From contig NZ_AP027055.1 of NCBI RefSeq assembly GCF_027924905.1, positions 372,001 through 436,000 of the forward strand: 64,000 bases of DNA. Direction: 5' to 3'. The notes below the pieces were generated by a model. It was not told where the DNA came from and searched no databases. It saw only the letters and a list, made by a program, of their open reading frames with translations. The position numbers and the translations under genes are program-made. Origin of the DNA: Limnohabitans sp. INBF002. GTDB taxonomy: Bacteria > Pseudomonadota > Gammaproteobacteria > Burkholderiales > Burkholderiaceae_C. Within the stretch, counting starts at the first letter, position 1, and every line of letters begins with the position of its first letter. Of the stretch, positions 62,791 through 64,000 are shown in pieces.

Positions 62791-62808
62791 ATGCAAGAAC
62801 GAAGCCAA
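62791..62808 (-). promoter_or_regulatory. Sigma-54 promoter of flgA
   Basis: On the minus strand, TTGGCTTCGTTCTTGCAT has TGGC and TTGCA with GG-N10-GC spacing. Only the bases after TGGC differ from consensus. The predicted start is near 62781, 37 bases before the flgA ATG. Confidence 0.75.
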
Positions 62809-62841
62809 CTTTTAAAACGGACCGATTAACCGGAGCCCTCC

Positions 62842-64000
62842 ATGCGACTCGACCCGTCCTACAACCCTCAGGTGAACACCACCGACGCCTCCGGCATGCC
62901 CAAGCTGCCGCGGAGTCAGTTGGCGTATGCCCGTACCGCGCCCGCTTTCACGCGCGCGATGGCCAGCGCCAGCCTATCTGGTTCATTGGCCCCCGAGGGC
63001 AGCACGGCAGCGTGGGGCACCTCGGTTCGCTCAGGCCAAACGTTGACAGGCATCGTGCGCGAGCAAATGGCTGCGCGCGGCGTGAACATTTCGAACAACG
63101 AGGCCATGCGCTTGGCGCAAACCGTGGCGCGTTCGAACAACATTGCCAACCCCAACATGATTCATCCAGGTCAGCAGCTGAACCTGGACAGTTTGAATTT
63201 TTCTTTGCAACAAGCGCAAGCGGTGAACCAAGCCATTGCAGCCAACAAAGCCGCCGCAGCTTCGGCGGCAGCCCCCGCGGTCACGCCTGCCGCCAACGTC
63301 AACACCTTGAACACCAACACGGCCTTGGGCAGCGCTGCCTTGGCAGGCACAGCGCAAGTGCAGTTGCTCACGCGCTCAGACCGCAGTGGCAATGTGGTGC
63401 TGGAAAAAACCATCGACCGCGCGATTGAAAAGGGCTTCATCCCCGCGCAAGACAAACAAGCCGTGATGAACAAGATTGTTCAGCTCTCGCAAGAACACCG
63501 TTTCGCGCCCGATGACTTTGCGCGCCTCACCTTGATGGAGAGCGATGGCATGAACCCCAAAGCTTCCAACAGCCGTTGTCACGGCATCATCCAGTTTTGT
63601 GATGGCCCTGACCGCGGCGCAGCCAGCGCTGGTTTTGGTGCCAACCCCAAAGCCATTCTGGGCCACAGCGTGTTGCAGCAGCTCGACATGGTGGGCAAGT
63701 ATTTTGATGACACGGGCTTGAAGAACTTTGGCCCCGTGGGTTTGGATGATCTGTACTTAACCGTGCTCACCCCAGCCGCGCGTAACGAAACGCGACCCAA
63801 CGCAGCTTTGAACATTCCGGGTCAGCAAGCCGCTTATTTGCATGTGAACCGCGACATGCGTGCGCCCATCACACGCAACTCCATCTTGGCGGGTTTGCAT
63901 CAAAACGCCAATGAACGTTTGGGCACGGACGTGGCGCAACGCCCCTCCATGCAGGCGGCTCGCTTGAGTGCCTATGCCGCGCAGGCTGCTGTGTCGGAAG
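62842..64000 (+). CDS. LysM plus transglycosylase-like (SLT) protein, 3' partial
   Basis: The frame is open from ATG 62842 (CGGAG upstream) to the window end: at least 386 residues, cut at the 3' side. There is no N-terminal signal peptide. Residues about 64-118 form a LysM domain (SGQTLTGIVREQMAARG ... NPNMIHPGQQLNLDSL). An Ala-rich linker follows, then an SLT-like lytic transglycosylase region: the catalytic Glu233 candidate in LMESDGMNPKASN and HGIIQFCDG. It is divergent from flgA in a flagellar locus, suggesting peptidoglycan cleavage for rod passage, with secretion by the flagellar export system instead of Sec. Confidence 0.78.
   Translation, partial: MRLDPSYNPQVNTTDASGMPKLPRSQLAYARTAPAFTRAMASASLSGSLAPEGSTAAWGTSVRSGQTLTGIVREQMAARGVNISNNEAMRLAQTVARSNNIANPNMIHPGQQLNLDSLNFSLQQAQAVNQAIAANKAAAASAAAPAVTPAANVNTLNTNTALGSAALAGTAQVQLLTRSDRSGNVVLEKTIDRAIEKGFIPAQDKQAVMNKIVQLSQEHRFAPDDFARLTLMESDGMNPKASNSRCHGIIQFCDGPDRGAASAGFGANPKAILGHSVLQQLDMVGKYFDDTGLKNFGPVGLDDLYLTVLTPAARNETRPNAALNIPGQQAAYLHVNRDMRAPITRNSILAGLHQNANERLGTDVAQRPSMQAARLSAYAAQAAVSE

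Noticed and set aside
62802-62828. ACCGATTA (62821-62828) as -10 of a FliA promoter for the LysM-transglycosylase
   Set aside because: At the required 11-base spacing the -35 position reads AAGCCAAC, which does not resemble TAAAGTTT.

Overview
The window is a contiguous stretch of a betaproteobacterial chromosome. The gene content and order (a complete murF-to-lpxC division cluster, accB-accC-prmA-DUF3426-PfkB kinase, a lysine/alanine histone-like protein, nrdA-nrdB, ampD-PP0621-CcsA/YpjD-ffh), the moderately high GC content and the codon use all point to Burkholderiales, most likely Comamonadaceae (a Limnohabitans/Rhodoferax-like organism). This is an inference from gene order; no 16S rRNA gene is present. 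I see no mobile elements, rRNA, tRNA or CRISPR arrays.

Region 1 (1-13.4 kb) is the dcw cluster: murF (5' end cut by the window edge), mraY, murD, ftsW, murG, murC, ddl, ftsQ, ftsA, ftsZ and lpxC, all on + and mostly overlapping or nearly so. It makes lipid II, builds the divisome and begins lipid A synthesis. MurD carries an Ala/Glu/Pro-rich insertion of about 110 residues, and a 21-codon ORF ends on the ftsZ start codon.

Region 2 (13.4-25.3 kb) has an orphan membrane histidine kinase, ruvC, mtgA, a TonB-domain protein, an RNase II/R-type nuclease, a YqiA-type esterase, rodA, tldD, aroG and mpl. aroG is preceded by what reads as a complete transcription attenuator: a 22-codon leader peptide rich in Phe and Tyr codons, an antiterminator and an intrinsic terminator.

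Region 3 (25.3-42.9 kb) is housekeeping: an unknown protein with tlpA, accBC, prmA, a DUF3426 zinc-ribbon membrane protein, a PfkB kinase, a DUF167 protein, a histone H1-like protein, class Ia ribonucleotide reductase (nrdA with two NrdR boxes over its promoter, then nrdB), ampD, a PP0621-type protein, a CcsA/YpjD protein, ffh, miaB, and an alpha-carbonic anhydrase fused to a membrane anchor and coiled coil.

Region 4 (42.4-64 kb) is morphogenesis and flagella: a RodZ-like HTH/membrane protein, a TetR-like regulator coupled to a bactofilin, fliKLMN (minus), flhA-flhF-flhG-fliA plus an unknown membrane protein, fliS, motAB, a sigma-54 activator lacking an N-terminal sensor domain, flgP- and flgT-like genes (Vibrio-type H/T-ring components), a LysM/FimV-like exported protein, a second FliK-like protein coupled to a stand-alone FlhB C-terminal-like protein, flgN, flgM, flgA and a LysM-transglycosylase (cut by the window end). 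Sequence matches to sigma-54 promoters precede flhA, fliK and flgA, and sigma-28 promoters precede fliS, flgP and flgM. Together with FlhF/FlhG this suggests a polar flagellum under a sigma-54 then FliA hierarchy.
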